Assembly: GCA_022495995.1 (NCBI GenBank)
Contig: JAFEMH010000935.1
Location: forward strand, 1-64,000
Length of the DNA stretch: 64,000 bases
Reading direction: 5' to 3'
Source of the DNA: Adenophora triphylla var. japonica
Taxonomy: Eukaryota > Streptophyta > Magnoliopsida > Asterales > Campanulaceae
A program made the translations under genes and the position numbers. Below, in pieces: positions 1 through 11,674 of the stretch. Below the pieces are notes generated by a model, which saw only the letters and a list, made by a program, of their open reading frames with translations, searched no databases and was not told the origin of the DNA. Position 1 is the first letter of the stretch, and every line of letters begins with the position of its first letter.

Positions 1-1467
1 CCTCTTCATCTTTCCCCCCGGAGTGAGCGCAAGGTATGATCCAAGTATCCTGATCATTTCCTGATATTTCCGGTCTTCCCGACAGATTTAGGGGCCTAGG
101 TTTGGTGGATGATGCCTATTGGGATGCCTTTGGCACTTTCAGTATGTTTGGGCACCCTGTTCATGGTCTATTCCTTTCGGGGATTTCCGCCATCGATCTT
201 TGCTGGATGCTGTCGTTCACCGTCGCCCGGCAGTAGATGTCGTCTTTCGATTCTCGGGAGACTCTTTTCATGGGCTCTCGACAGGTCATTAGGCTACCGG
301 AAGACTGCGGTATATGCACGGGGGCAGCCCGCTTCTCTTGACCCCGTGGCCGATGGAGCGTTTGGGGGTTCTTCGGGAAACCTCTCGATATGATCAGCCT
401 CGACTTTTGCCAGAGAGGTGTTGATGTAGATTGATGATCGTGGCTCGTGGGAGCGCTGACGGCGGGTCGCCGATCGAAGATATCGATGGTCTATGTGCCT
501 CATTGGCAAGGGTGGAGACTCGCAGAGTGCTTCTGTAGACGTGGTCTCCCGTGGTCATGCTTCCGGGCTTTCTCGCCTAGCCTTCTATATTCCTAGCTTT
601 AGTCCCGAGACAGCTTGGCTTGGAGCAGTTCCTTTCGAGGGCTTTTGATGATATAGCCACCAGGCGGTGGCTCCCGTTTCTATGGATGATCCCTCTGTTT
701 CCATTTCTTTCCCGAGCATGGAGGTATGATGCCTTTCCTCCTCGGGTCATTCTCAAAGCGTCCGAGACCGGTGTTCCCGACCACTGTACCCGGATTGGTA
801 TGAGAGGCATCCGGGAGAGACTCAGTGGCTATTTTGAGACGGCGTGAGGCCATCATGGGCGCGGAGGACCCGATCGCTTTCGAGAGGAGGAGGGCCGAGG
901 CGAGGGCCAACCTCATGACAGGAGCGGAGACGCCGTGACCGACTACGAGGCTTACGTCAAGAGACAGAGAGGAGGGCTCCTATGCTACCGCCTAGGTTAC
1001 AGTGAGACGAGGGATGACGCTAGTGGCTACTAAGGCCCCGACAGAGGCCGGTTCGATAGACCCCGTTCCCTATACCGTAGCTTGGTAGGAGGAACACTCG
1101 ACATTTTTCCCCGTTCGTAAAAGAAGACTCGAAGGGGGAAGAAGAGGGGAGAGGCCAAGACGAGTGGCTTGGAGTGACTCGAGGTTTCCGAGTATCCCTT
1201 TCTTGTCATGGCGCACACATTAGTTTGATTATGTATCTTAGTTTTCTTTAGCAAAGTTACCGCCAGGAATGAATCGGGCTTAGACTCATCAAAGAGCTTT
1301 AACTTGTAATGAATATTTGAATTGCTTTTAGAGTTTTTCGAGACGCTCATGGTCTCGATCAATTGTATTGATGCCAAAGTATGGCTTTTATTTGTGCTTT
1401 AGACCGAACCGTTTCCGCCGCCTACGTTCCCCTCATTTTCAGGAGCTCAGTCTTCGTAGTTCAACCC

Positions 1468-1503
<36 letters not shown>

Positions 1504-1690
1504 GTTTTTTTTTGTTTTTTTTTTTTTGTTTTTTTGTTTTTTTTTTGTTTTTTTGTTTTTTTTTTTTGGTGCAACCCTCGTTTTTTACCTAGGCCGCCCT
1601 TCTCGGGTTTTCAACCTAGTTGGGTATTACTCTTTAGCACTCTTTCCTTTTTTTTTCTTTTTTTTTTTTTGTTTTACGCGTAGTATCTCG
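1..1690. other. 3' part of Ogre-like element with T-rich tract; no gene seen
   Basis: This stretch lies downstream (minus strand) of the integrase remnant and should be the 3' untranslated part of the Ogre-like element. Open frames are short and resemble no family I know. Bases 1471-1575 and 1647-1671 are almost pure T broken by single G or C; long Phe runs predicted here are artefacts of that tract. Confidence 0.5.
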
Positions 1691-1699
1691 CGCAGCCTT

Positions 1700-2550
1700 G
1701 TCACCATTCACCGGGTGTACAAAGGATTCCCGTCGAGGTCTCGCAAGTTGCATGGCTCCTCCTGAGAAGATCTTCCTGACGACATATGGCCCGACCCATA
1801 CAGTGCTCCCATTTGCCGAGGGGGTCGATACTGACCGGGGCTTTTCTTTTAAAACGAGATCACCTTCTGATCTCCCGATGCTTTACTTTCTTGTCGAAGG
1901 CTCTAGCCATTCTTCCTTGGTAGGCCCGATGTGTTCCATGGCCTTCAATCGGGCGTTCATCTAGTAGGGCCAATTCATCATGGCGACTCGGAGCCATTCG
2001 ACCTCGTTGATCCGGGCTTTCCAGCAAAGATACCTGAGCGAGGGATTTCTAGCTCGATTGGGAGTACGGCCCATTCCGTATGTGAGGGCAAACGGTGTTT
2101 CCCTGGGCTTGCCGTTTCCGACCGATGTTCAGAGCCCCAGAGTGCCAGTGTAACTTCTCGGGCCAATCTCTCGCCTGGGACACCATTTTCCTGATGATAT
2201 TTTCCAGAGTCTTGTTTGCTGCCTCGACGGCCCGCTGGTTTGGGGCCCGTAGGAGATGACTTGTGACGGGTTATTCGAATTCCGCCACAGCTTTTCACAT
2301 TCCCTTCGAAGTGGATCCATTATCTGAGATGATTTCTACCGGCAACCCGTATCTCGCACATGATGTTTTCTTTGATGAAGAGGGCAACTTTCCTTGAATT
2401 GAGGATTTTGTAGGACTTTGCAGAGCATCCTTTCCGATTCCTTCAAAGAAATCACCAATCTGCGTCTCTTTAGGCTCTTCCGCAGCTCCCACCACACTTG
2501 TCAAAATCTCCTTCGCACTTGGGCTCGATTTTCCTCTTCCTGACAACCCG
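1700..2550 (-). pseudogene. Ty3/Gypsy integrase remnant
   Basis: On the minus strand, the segment around 2300-2370 encodes ARYGLPVEIISDNGS, the second-aspartate region of a retroviral integrase core. Further on, in another frame, are AVEAANKTLENIIRKM (near 2240-2200) and EKLHWHSGALN. These match the integrase region of Tat-lineage Gypsy elements. At least three frame changes and several stops break it, so no enzyme is made. It lies downstream of the protease motif of the same element, as expected for gag-PR-RT-RH-INT order. Confidence 0.7.
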
Positions 2551-3588
2551 CTTAAAGATTTTTTTTTTTGTTGTTTGATTTTTTTTTCGTTTAATGTGTC
2601 TCGCTTCTTTATCTAATGAGTTATTATTAAGATTTTTTTTTTTTTAATTCATCATTAGTTAAAGTGGCAATCAAGGGATACTCTAAAGGTTCATCATTTC
2701 ATTGAAGACGAAGGGGAATACAACGTTCGCTACATGTACTCGTAGTCTTCAGCGTAAGGCCATCTGACGACTCGAGAGACTCGAACTCAACAATGAGAGA
2801 CTCTGAGGACTTTACAAAGGTTGACACGAAAGGATCTGGGACCAATCCAAGCTTGGTGATCATTTCCTCTTTCGTCGCGGACGGGCCCGAGAGAGTTTCC
2901 CAATTCTTTAGCGGCATCGCCAGCTTGCGGCTTCACAACTCGGGAAAGGCATGGTCTCTGTGCTCCCTCTTCGCCGTTGCTATTATCTCTTTGTCTGAAC
3001 CGTAATCAATTGTGTTTGGCGTCCGAAAGCCGAGCATGTGGATGTAGGGATCTTCCTCAATCCCGGGATTTCCGTTTCGTCACAATCCGACCGCTCAATC
3101 CAGATGTAAGGACGTATTGCGTCTCGGTGAGCCGCTAGAAAAATCTCATGTCCCATACTCGAGCGGAAAGGCTCTGGCAGTAGTTCAGCAAGGAGGACGT
3201 CCCACACGACGTTCATAGATTCGAGCCGAGTCCGTCGGTGTTTGCCGACTTTTATCATGAAAATCTCCTCGCCCGGCGAGGCCAAAGAATGGGTTTGCAC
3301 GCCGACAAATCTCGTGATTGAGGACCGGGACTTGTGTGCTCGTATCATGGCGGTGTTCAGCGTTTCCTTCCAAGACGCCTCCAAGTGTTGGAAATAGCAA
3401 TTAAATTTGATGAATCGAACTTCTTCTGAGTCCGCCGCTGAGTGTGTCGACATAGTTGGCATCGCCGGATTCCAAAGGATGCCGGCGAGACTTGCCTCTG
3501 AAGGATGTAGCCCCGGTGTTTGACTGCGGGCGTTCTTGGCTATTGTTTCACTTCGTTCCCTATGAGGAAACCGTCACCCCTTATGACT

Positions 3589-3900
3589 TCAAGGTCTCCG
3601 CCGGCTGATGAATTTGACGCATTGGTGGAGAGTGGAGGCTATGGCTTTCATGTGATGCAACCAAGGGCGCCCTAGCAGTGGCCGCGAACTCCTGAGGGGA
3701 TATCCATTACATGGAACTTTGCGGGCACCATTTGGGTTTCGTACTGCAGTTCCAGAGTCACCGTCCCTGCACGGGACGAGACGAACCGTCGTAGCCTCGA
3801 CAACCGTGCAGACGTGGATCACGCGCCTTCATTTATGCGGAGGGCCCTCATCATGCCGAGGGGAAGGACGTTTACCGATGATCCATTGTCCACTAATACC
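3589..3900 (-). pseudogene. Retrotransposon aspartic protease remnant
   Basis: The minus strand from 3900 reads VLVDNGSSVNVLPL, the aspartic protease active-site signature of Tat/Ogre elements (D-N-G-S-S in place of the usual D-T-G). It is followed by MMRALRINEG and, in another frame, by TVTLELQYETQ and MDIPSGV, the usual next parts of this domain. Frameshifts and stops interrupt it. Confidence 0.7.
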
Positions 3901-3904
3901 CTGT

Positions 3905-6720
3905 GGAGTGACATGGTGTTGAGCCGAATAGTGATGTACAAAGCTTCATTGTGTTTGGGAGACATCTCTTGGCAAATCTTCATCGCAAGGTGATCATACT
4001 CCCATATAGGCGAGGATCATAGATTCGTCCTTGTCTCGGATAGAGAGTCATTAAACCCGTCGCTTCGTGCCTTTTTCTTGCGAGGTAGAGTCTTTGCCGA
4101 AGCCCCCGGGTTATACTCGATGCCTTTTGTGGCGGTTGCCATCTCCAAATAACATGTTGATTGAGTGGGAACGCCAGATCAAGGCGCGGTTTTTCTTCAT
4201 CGCGTATACTGAACCGGACAACCGAACTCGTCGACCCCGAGGGGGCCTGGACTTCCGTCTCAAGCACTGCATCCGAAAGTCTCAACTCGTCGTTGGCAAG
4301 GCTTTTCTTCGCTTCTTACCCCTTTTTGCTTTGGGGAAGACTGACCGGAGTAGAGTACATAATAATCAAATCCCCTGATGGCTCCCCGAGCGCTCCCACA
4401 CCGTTATCACCGGCCTCGAATCTCTCCTTCAATTTTTGCCGGGAGGAAATTTTCTTTTTCTTAGGAGGACGGTCCTCGTGTATCCAAATTCCCGATAGTC
4501 CCTTTCAAGGCAATCGGGACAGCCACAAATATCCCACCAAATGTGTTCTACTACCGCGGCGGATTTGGGACCTCGTGCCGAGCGGTGGCCGGAATGACTT
4601 TGAGTGGAACCGGTCCGGGGATCCGCCGGGCTCATCTCGGTAGCGAGTGATTGACTCCGCCGGATAATGAGAGATATTGAGGTCCCTGGAACGGCACATG
4701 TTTGTCCTTCGTGGTAGCCCTGGGCCGCCTGGGATATTGTTAAGGTCCCGAAGTGGCGTGTGGCCTCTTCAATCCAGCCCGCCGTCTCGTTTCCGGCGTT
4801 CTTCCGTGGCTTTGATGGCCGACCATATTTCTTCAACTGTTCCCCGATTTTCATCACTCAGCCGATATTTGTGGGATCATCACTTTGAGAGGGGACAACC
4901 GACAAGATACCGAACTCTTTCGTCCCCGATCGCTGCTTTGGGGGCCGCTTGCCCCGTAAGTCGACTGGCATGAGTCCCGCGGTGGAAACATAGGAATCTT
5001 GGGGTAGCATCTTGATGTATCCGGACTATTAAGAAGAGGAGGAGAACCCTCTTCCTTCTTTGCGGTAAAAGTGCCATCGGAATTGAGACCGATAGTCAAA
5101 CCATGACTTGCGACAACCCCCGCAGAGGTCATCAATTTGAGCCTCATGTCGAAGTCTCATCTCGTTCTACCAACCGGATCCAATACTGTCCTGTTCGAGG
5201 GATTTTGGAGGACGGAGCAACGTTATCCCCATCATTACCGGCCGATGCGTACATTCTCAAACCCGAGTCTAACAAACGGTGAAGCCGACGATGCGCTGAC
5301 TCTTCCCAACCGATCAAACGGTGACCCTAAGTGCCCGAAACCAAGCTTTGTGCGGAGTCGCGGGGAAAGGACACGAAGGTTCGATGTCCGGGAATGGAAG
5401 GAGGGTAGGTGTTTGGGCTTTAGGCTCATGCAACATGCGCTATTTGTTCACGTTTACTTAAAACATGTTTTATTAACCTAATCGGTTGGAAAAGATTGCT
5501 CTTCTTTTTCGCAAACTACTCGATCCTCGGATCGCCGGGCCCCGTCACTACGTCTATAAGCCCCTCGTATTCCACCCGTATTTCGACCTCCCAGGTGGAC
5601 ACCTGGCGAGGGTCCTATAGGGCAAGCGGGTCCCACCGACCGAAAGAAAAACGATCCTAAAAGTCCGGCGGTAATCGAGTCTTAACGAGCATTCGATGTA
5701 AATTACTGACAAAGCCGACGTCAAAAGTCAAGATCATGTCCGAGGGCTCGACGAAAAGTCGGCATGATTTGACCGATAAGCGTCCACAATTGATCTTGAC
5801 TTGTCGTCGCTAAGCCGTAATTAGGCATGGAATATTCATTAATCCTTGATGACTCAAAGGTCAATGCCGGGAGTCGTTGTATAATTTGTGCCACCGAGCC
5901 GAAGTCAAGGCGCCTGGCCAATATCTTGGTCAAAGTCCGCGGCGGAAAACCGGCGTAACTTCGACCGATTAGTGGTCCCCGAAAGATATTGAGTCGGTAT
6001 GCCGACAAAGGCTTGAAAGGAAAGGTCTATACACGGACAGTGGCATGACACTGCACTGCACTAAAAACCAACCGGGTCTCTGACAAAGTGTGTCACTGAC
6101 AAGTGCATGGTCGACACGAGGCTCCATGGGATGTTTGGGTAGTCCCGTGCTCATCCGAGAGGCGTAATAAGACCAAACGGACCGCGACAAGGATTTCCCC
6201 GGTTAAGGACGTAGTGTGCAAAGGTACGGTCACGTGCGCGTAGTGTGCAAGCAGCCTATATTCTTTTCCGAGTAAAATAGAGATTTTTTTTTATGTGTCT
6301 TAAAAATATGATGCAGGATTTTTTTTTTTTATTTTTTGAGAATTTTCTTCTTCTTTTTTTTTGAAAATCTTTTTTTTTTGAATTTTTTTTTTTTGAAATT
6401 TTTAATGAGCACATAAGCACGTAAGCACGAAAATTTCGACAGTTAGGGACATTATTCCGACAAATAAAATTTTGACTTTCTCCGAGGCGGCCAAAACAAC
6501 ATGAAAATCGTGCAAAAATCAACACACACACAAAAATGATTTTCAAAGCCGGACGGAAGCTTGACCCTCAAAAGCTTTTTTTTTTTGAAAACGGTGATAC
6601 CGGTACGTGGGATTGTTAGACCACAATTTATCCCCGACTCGTGTTAGGAGGCGATAACGGGAAATTTAGTGGTTTCCACCAATATACCAAATACCATTTT
6701 TTTTTTTAAAAAAAGCTTAG
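3905..6720 (-). other. Degenerate leader/gag region of the Ogre-like element
   Basis: This lies between the primer site (6721) and the protease motif. The longest minus-strand frame (4429-4857, 142 codons) and one at 5721-6008 show no domain I can name. By position they should cover gag and the extra ORF1 typical of Ogre elements. Bases 6284-6400 are T-rich. The sequence is too decayed to assign a function. Confidence 0.4.
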
Positions 6721-6738
6721 TCCCCAGCGGAGTCGCCA
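6721..6738 (-). promoter_or_regulatory. Primer binding site (tRNA-Arg type)
   Basis: The reverse complement of these bases is TGGCGACTCCGCTGGGGA. It begins with TGG, complementary to a tRNA CCA end, and is the tRNA-Arg-type primer site known from Ogre elements. It lies one base from the LTR end at 6740 and fixes the element's orientation as minus. Confidence 0.85.
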
Positions 6739-6739
6739 C

Positions 6740-8482
6740 TGTGATGATGTGTGATTGTGTCGAAAATTTTCCCATTTTTTGTTTGAAAAAATCAACGAAA
6801 CGGAGTCGCCACGCCATTTTAATTTTGAGGGCCAAAACTTTGAAAAAAGCCCGAGATCAGAGATTTAGGTTCGGAGGTCATGTTACACGCCGGGAAGGAC
6901 GTTAGTGTGCACCCGGAATGCCTCGTAAAACGAGTCTTCCAAGCTGAAAATCATTTGTGTGTGTGTGTGTGTGTGTGTTTTGGCCAAAATACTTTGAAAC
7001 TCAGAAAAGTAAAAATAGGGATATCTTTTCAAGACTTTAAACTGATTCCATGATTTTTTTCGGGGATTTTTGGATTGAGATTTGGTACTCAAAAGACCTT
7101 TTGAAGTTGAGAGCCATTTCTGCCAGAATGAAAAAGGCAGTGGACCTTTGATTTTGAAATGTATTCAAGGGTCTTAAAACTTCATAATCTGGATAAACTC
7201 AGAGAATGAAAGTTGTTCTAGACACCTTAAATAAGGTTTGTGCGAAGGAATTTTCCATTTTGGAGAAGATTTGAGGGGTCAAAACCTTCTGGAAACCTCA
7301 GATATGAGATCTGGATTCCCAGAAGCTGATGAACTAGCCTCTGAAAGAAAATTTGAAAAGAGGAGTTTTACTCACCCAAAAAATAAAGTAAAAATATTTC
7401 TGGAAAGCTCTGGATGTTGGCTACAAAAAGTGTTTTGTAGTCAACACCAAATTCCAAGTTCATCTGTGTCCAAAAATTAAGACAATGGACTGAGGTCTGG
7501 GAAAATTGCTACTGGACAGCAACTTCTCAAGAAAGAGAATATGATTTTAAAGGGGGTTTTGCATCCATGCTTGTCCCCATTTCCCTAGGTTTTGGTTAGT
7601 GATCACTAGACATTTTAGTGGTGAATCAACTATACCAAACCATCCTTGGGGTACATTAGGACTAAGCATTTCATTTGCTTGGGAAGGGGATTTTTATCCT
7701 TTTGAAAATGAGATTTTATGCTTGAAAATGGTTTTTAGGGTTTTGAAAATGAGTTTTCTTTGCAAGAAAGTAAGAGAACTTGAAAATAATGTTGATCTTT
7801 GTAGAAGATCATCCATGGAGATGGTCTTCCATGGTGATCTTCTTAGATCTAAAGCAAGAAGATGAAGGAACTACATTTTGTAGTTTGAAGATGCATGCAT
7901 GGATGAGATTTAGGGTTAGGAGAAGGAGGGTTTACCAATCTTCCTTGTGTTCTTGAGTGTTTGGCTTGAGTGTATGAGTGTTTAGGGCTTTAATATGAGA
8001 GTGAGTGGATGAGTATGAGTTGGGAAAGATTGGAGAGAAAATGGTGACAATTCAAGTGAATTCTCACTGTTTTCTCTCTATATTTCGCCAGAGGTTCGGT
8101 GCAAAATGTGTTGTGGCTCCTTATTTTTGTGACTGGAGGGCTCAATTTATAGCCCTCTGGAAATTGCAATGATGTCCGCGCGGATGGGATCCTCAGCGTG
8201 CACTGTTCATTAAATGCAGCTTCAGGCTTTGGACAAGAGGAATAATCTTTTTGAAATTTCAAATTAACAGCCAGTTCATTGTTTCCAGCCATTGCTATTT
8301 ATGGTTTTATTCCTTTTGTTTTGCTTTTTGAGATTCTTTTTGAGGTTTAGCCTTAAATAACAATGCCCATTTTACCCTCACTTTGTTAGAAATGTTAGGA
8401 TTGTTAGGAATTGTTAGAAATGTTATAACTTTCGTTAATTTTCTAACGAAAATTCTAACAAGCTCAAATTGGAGCACTTACA
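6740..8482 (-). repeat. 5' LTR of Ogre-like element
   Basis: On the plus strand it starts TGTGATGATG next to the primer site and ends about CACTTACA at 8482, where a foreign gag reading frame begins abruptly. The outer end could instead be TTCTAACA at 8459-8460. Inside are a TATA box (8145-8152, minus), a TG microsatellite (6957-6978) and, at 6801-6812, CGGAGTCGCCAC, a partial copy of the primer site often seen in Ogre LTRs. Length is about 1.74 kb. Confidence 0.7.
8145..8152 (-). promoter_or_regulatory. TATA box of the Ogre-like LTR promoter
   Basis: The minus strand reads CTATAAAT about 330 bases into the LTR, the expected U3/R position for a retrotransposon promoter. Confidence 0.55.
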
Positions 8483-8485
8483 GGT

Positions 8486-9060
8486 GTGCCCGCTAGACCA
8501 AAGACAGATCTTGTCCGTGTCAAGCAGGCACCAAACGAGCCTACCAAAGATTATATATCCCGGTTCAGGAAGGTGAGCGAGGAGATTGTGGACCTGGACG
8601 AGGGAGATATCAGACTATGTTTTGAGGGCGGCCTCAGTTCCTCCTTCCTCAAAATGAATTTTGCCTCCAAAGAAACCTAAATCGATGGAGAAAATGTATG
8701 AAAGGGCCTCGGCCATTGCCTCCGCCTCGAAGAGCCTAGTGTGCCCGCTCCCGAGCTTCGCGAAGGAAAGGATAAGCCAAGTCCAGAGACCACCCCAGCC
8801 TCGCTCACACCAATAATCGTGGCAAAAACAGAGGCCGGATCGAAAAGCTCAAAAAGGCTATGGCCGAAACAGCTTACAGCAGCTCACCGACCCAAGGGTG
8901 GTGATCACGAGAGCCTCGTACTTTCCTCGCTCCTCCCCCATGCTTCGAAAGCCAAATGAGAGGAGTAGACTTAAGTTCTGTGAGTATCACAACGACCACT
9001 GCACGGAATCGAGGATCTGCTTTCCACCAAATGAGTAATCCAAACAGAAAATCAATAACG
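8486..9060 (+). pseudogene. Retrotransposon gag remnant
   Basis: Bases 8489-8680 encode DLVRVKQAPNEPTKDYISRF and then EEIVDLDEGDIRLCFEGGL, the conserved capsid segment of Retrotrans_gag. A broken zinc-finger-like segment follows near 8978-9030 (FCEYHNDHCTESRICF). The frame stops at 8680 and reappears shifted. The gag start is missing because of the LTR inserted at its left edge. Confidence 0.7.
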
Positions 9061-9359
9061 GGAGCTAACCAAGTGGGTTAAGGGAAACAATCCGCCCCCA
9101 ATAACAATGATCGCTAGCGGGCACGACACACGCGGGGACCGAAGAGAAATGAAAGAGATAATTATGATGACGATTTTGGGGACTATGACATTAACTTCAC
9201 TTGGGAGGAACCTCCTCTAATAAGCATTGTCCCTCCAAATTCGGACATTAGAGAAGGTTTTCTCCATCCCCGCCCGGCTCCGAGGAAGAGCAAGAAATTG
9301 GGTTCAAAAGGAGTGAACTTGCCTCCACCCTTTTTCATTCCACACGCCCACTCACCCTC

Positions 9360-9700
9360 GTAATGAGAATCAACCGGCAAACATAGGCCGAGTGTTGATA
9401 GATACCGGAGCCGCCCGCGACATACTCTACTACCATACTTTGGTTGGAATGAGAATGACTAAGTACATCTCACTCCATATGCGGGCATGCTCGAAGGCTT
9501 CACCAACCACGCCGTAAGGGTAAAGGGGACGATTGTGTTTGACGTAGCTATTGGGGAAAAACCCACGCGTAAGACGGCCAAAATAACTTTCATGGTGGTC
9601 GATCTTCCTTCCCAAGACAATGCCATTCTCGCGTAATCGCTCAGCCGAATTGGGAATAGTTGCGTCCGTCCCCACCAAAGGGTGAAATTTAACACCCCTG
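9360..9700 (+). pseudogene. Retrotransposon protease remnant
   Basis: Translation near 9385 gives GRVLIDTGAARDILYYHTL, the aspartic protease active site (D-T-G) of Tat-type elements. The usual following segment is readable in shifted frames to about 9690. Stops and frame changes show it is dead. Confidence 0.7.
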
Positions 9701-9812
9701 CGGGGTTGCTACCATCAAGAACCAGCCCGGGAGATTCCTCCGAGCACTGGAGGAAAAAAGGAAAGAACAGAAAGGCCAGACCTCCTGCCCGCAGATAGAG
9801 GGCGAGGACAAA

Positions 9813-11570
9813 ATGATAGAGGGAAAAGGCGAGGACAAGTCAAAAAAGGGGAAAACTCTTGCACTCCCGCCGCCACCCGTACCGATTGGCATGCTTTCTT
9901 TCCATTCCACGAAGGTGGAGCTCAAGATGAGCAGAAAATCGAAGCAGTTGGCTGCCCCTGTTGAGGGAGGTTATATTGATCGAGGAATAGAGGGAGAAAT
10001 TGACCGTGATATCATATATTCTATGGCAACACTGACCGAAGCTCAGGTCAACCCCCCAACTATTGTCATTGACTCCTTGCACAATCGTGAAATCAGCGAC
10101 CTTCAACCTAACGACGAGCTCGAGGAGGTGGTAATCAATCCCCACTTCCCTGAGCAAACAGTTAAGGTTGGGCTAGAAATTCACTGCGAGGAGAGAAGGA
10201 TACTCATTGAGTTCCTTAGAGCAAATTGCGATGTGTTCGCATGGAGGGTGGAAGATATGCAAGGCATCAGCGAGGACGTGATCCTCCATAAAATCAACGA
10301 TGACCCATCCTTCAAAAACATCCATCAGAAATCAAGGTACTTCTCCCCGGAGAAGGAGATCGCGATCAAGGAAGAGGTAGAAAAACTGCTAAAGGCGGGG
10401 ATAATAAAGGAGATCTCCTACCCCAAATGGCTGGCCAATGTGGTCATGGTTAAGAAATCCAATGGTAAATGGAGGATGTGCGTTGATTTCACCGATCTCA
10501 ACAAGGCATGCCCCAAGGATTGTTTCCCTCTTCCTCGCATAGACCGATTGGTGGATTCTATAGCCGGACACAGAGTCCTAAGCTTCATTGATGCATACTC
10601 CGGCTACCATCGATCCAGATGGCTCCCGAAGATGTCCGCTCTGTAGCTTTCATCGCCGCGGGCAAGACATACCGCTACACTATGATGCCCTTTGGGCGAA
10701 AATGCAGGAGCCACATATCGCCGCATGGTCAATCTGGTCTTTAAAAACCAACTAGGCAGAAATCTTGAGGCCTACATTGACGACATGGTCATAAAAACTA
10801 AGGAAAACTCCCACGAGCTCGATGTGGAGGAAACCTTCAAAAACTTGCGCCACAACAACATGAAGCTAAACCCCCTTAAGTGCGCTTTCGGGGTCAAGGC
10901 GGGCAAGTTCCTGATTCATGGTCAACCAAAGAGGAATAGAGGCTAATCCGTAGAAAATCCAGGCCCTATTAGACATGAAACCTCCCGCCCGCGTGAAGGA
11001 TGTACAAAACTCAATGGTCGCATTACCGCACTTGGCCGCTTCATCTCGCGGTCAGCAGAGAGATGCCTCCCCTTCTTCAAAACTCTCAAAGGGGGGAAGA
11101 GAGCTGATGAATTTGCATGGAGCACTGAGTGCCATCAAGCTTTCGAAGAAGTCAAGACATACCTCGGGCAGCCACCTCTACTCAAAGCGGTCTCTGAGAA
11201 GAGCTCTTTTTATATTTAGTCGTTACCTCCGGGCAAGAGCCGCCGTTCTTGTAAGGGAGGAGAATAACTCCCAAAACCAGTTTATTATGTAAGTAAGGCA
11301 CTGTCCGCCGTAGAAGGGAGTCATCTTAATATAGAAAAGTTAGCTTACGCCTTGCTTGTATCTGCTCGAAAATTAAGAGCCTACTTTTCTGCACATCCTA
11401 TAACCGTACTAACCGAGGCTCCGCTAGAAAGGTTTTACACAAACCAGAGTCTTCGGGAAGAATGCTAGCTTGGTCTATGTGAGCTCACTGAGTTCCAGAT
11501 CACCTACTCCCCGAGAAAGACAATCAAAGCGCAAGCCTTAGTTGATTTTGTAGTAGAATCATCATTCAAA
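9813..11570 (+). pseudogene. Reverse transcriptase and first RNase H remnant
   Basis: The long frame 9813-10646 carries FLRANCDVFAWRVEDMQGI, then the RT block GKWRMCVDFTDLNKACPKD and SFIDAYSGYH. A frameshift near 10610 follows; the polymerase box EAYIDDMVIKT is at about 10765-10800 in another frame. The RNase H part reads LNIEKLAYALLVSARKLRAY and then QITYSPRKTIKAQALVDFVV (about 11325-11560) with one stop. The RT uses YIDD, standard for Gypsy. In life it would copy element RNA to DNA in virus-like particles. Confidence 0.85.
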
Positions 11571-11674
11571 TTGGCGGACAAAATGACCTCGGAAAAAGAA
11601 AGCGAGCGTAATCGGAAGATGACCCAGAAAGCCCGAGCACAGAAATTGTTCAACCAAGGGAGCGTCCAGAAGAG

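Larger units (their letters stand above)
1..8482 (-). mobile_element. Tat/Ogre-like Ty3/Gypsy LTR retrotransposon, decayed, truncated by window edge
   Basis: Read on the minus strand, the order is 5' LTR (6740-8482), primer binding site (6721-6738), long degenerate leader and gag region, protease motif near 3826-3900, and integrase remnants near 1700-2550. The 3' LTR must lie left of base 1. The tRNA-Arg-type primer site, the 1.7-kb LTR and the long untranslated stretches fit the Ogre branch of the Tat lineage. Only about 1.3 kb separates protease from integrase, too little for RT plus RNase H, so an internal deletion is inferred. Stops and frameshifts are everywhere, so it is not autonomous. 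Confidence 0.7.

Noticed and set aside
1368..1765. Open frames full of Phe (74-100 codons)
   Set aside because: They translate a T-homopolymer tract and have no protein-like composition.
2983..3462. 159-codon minus-strand frame as a missing RT domain
   Set aside because: No RT motif (no YxDD box, no LVAKG or FxDxxSGY blocks) is present; it looks like decayed filler.
8015..8100. Possible exon in the 7.2-8.3 kb region
   Set aside because: The region is bounded by a primer site and TG/CA ends and has a TATA box; it is better explained as an LTR.
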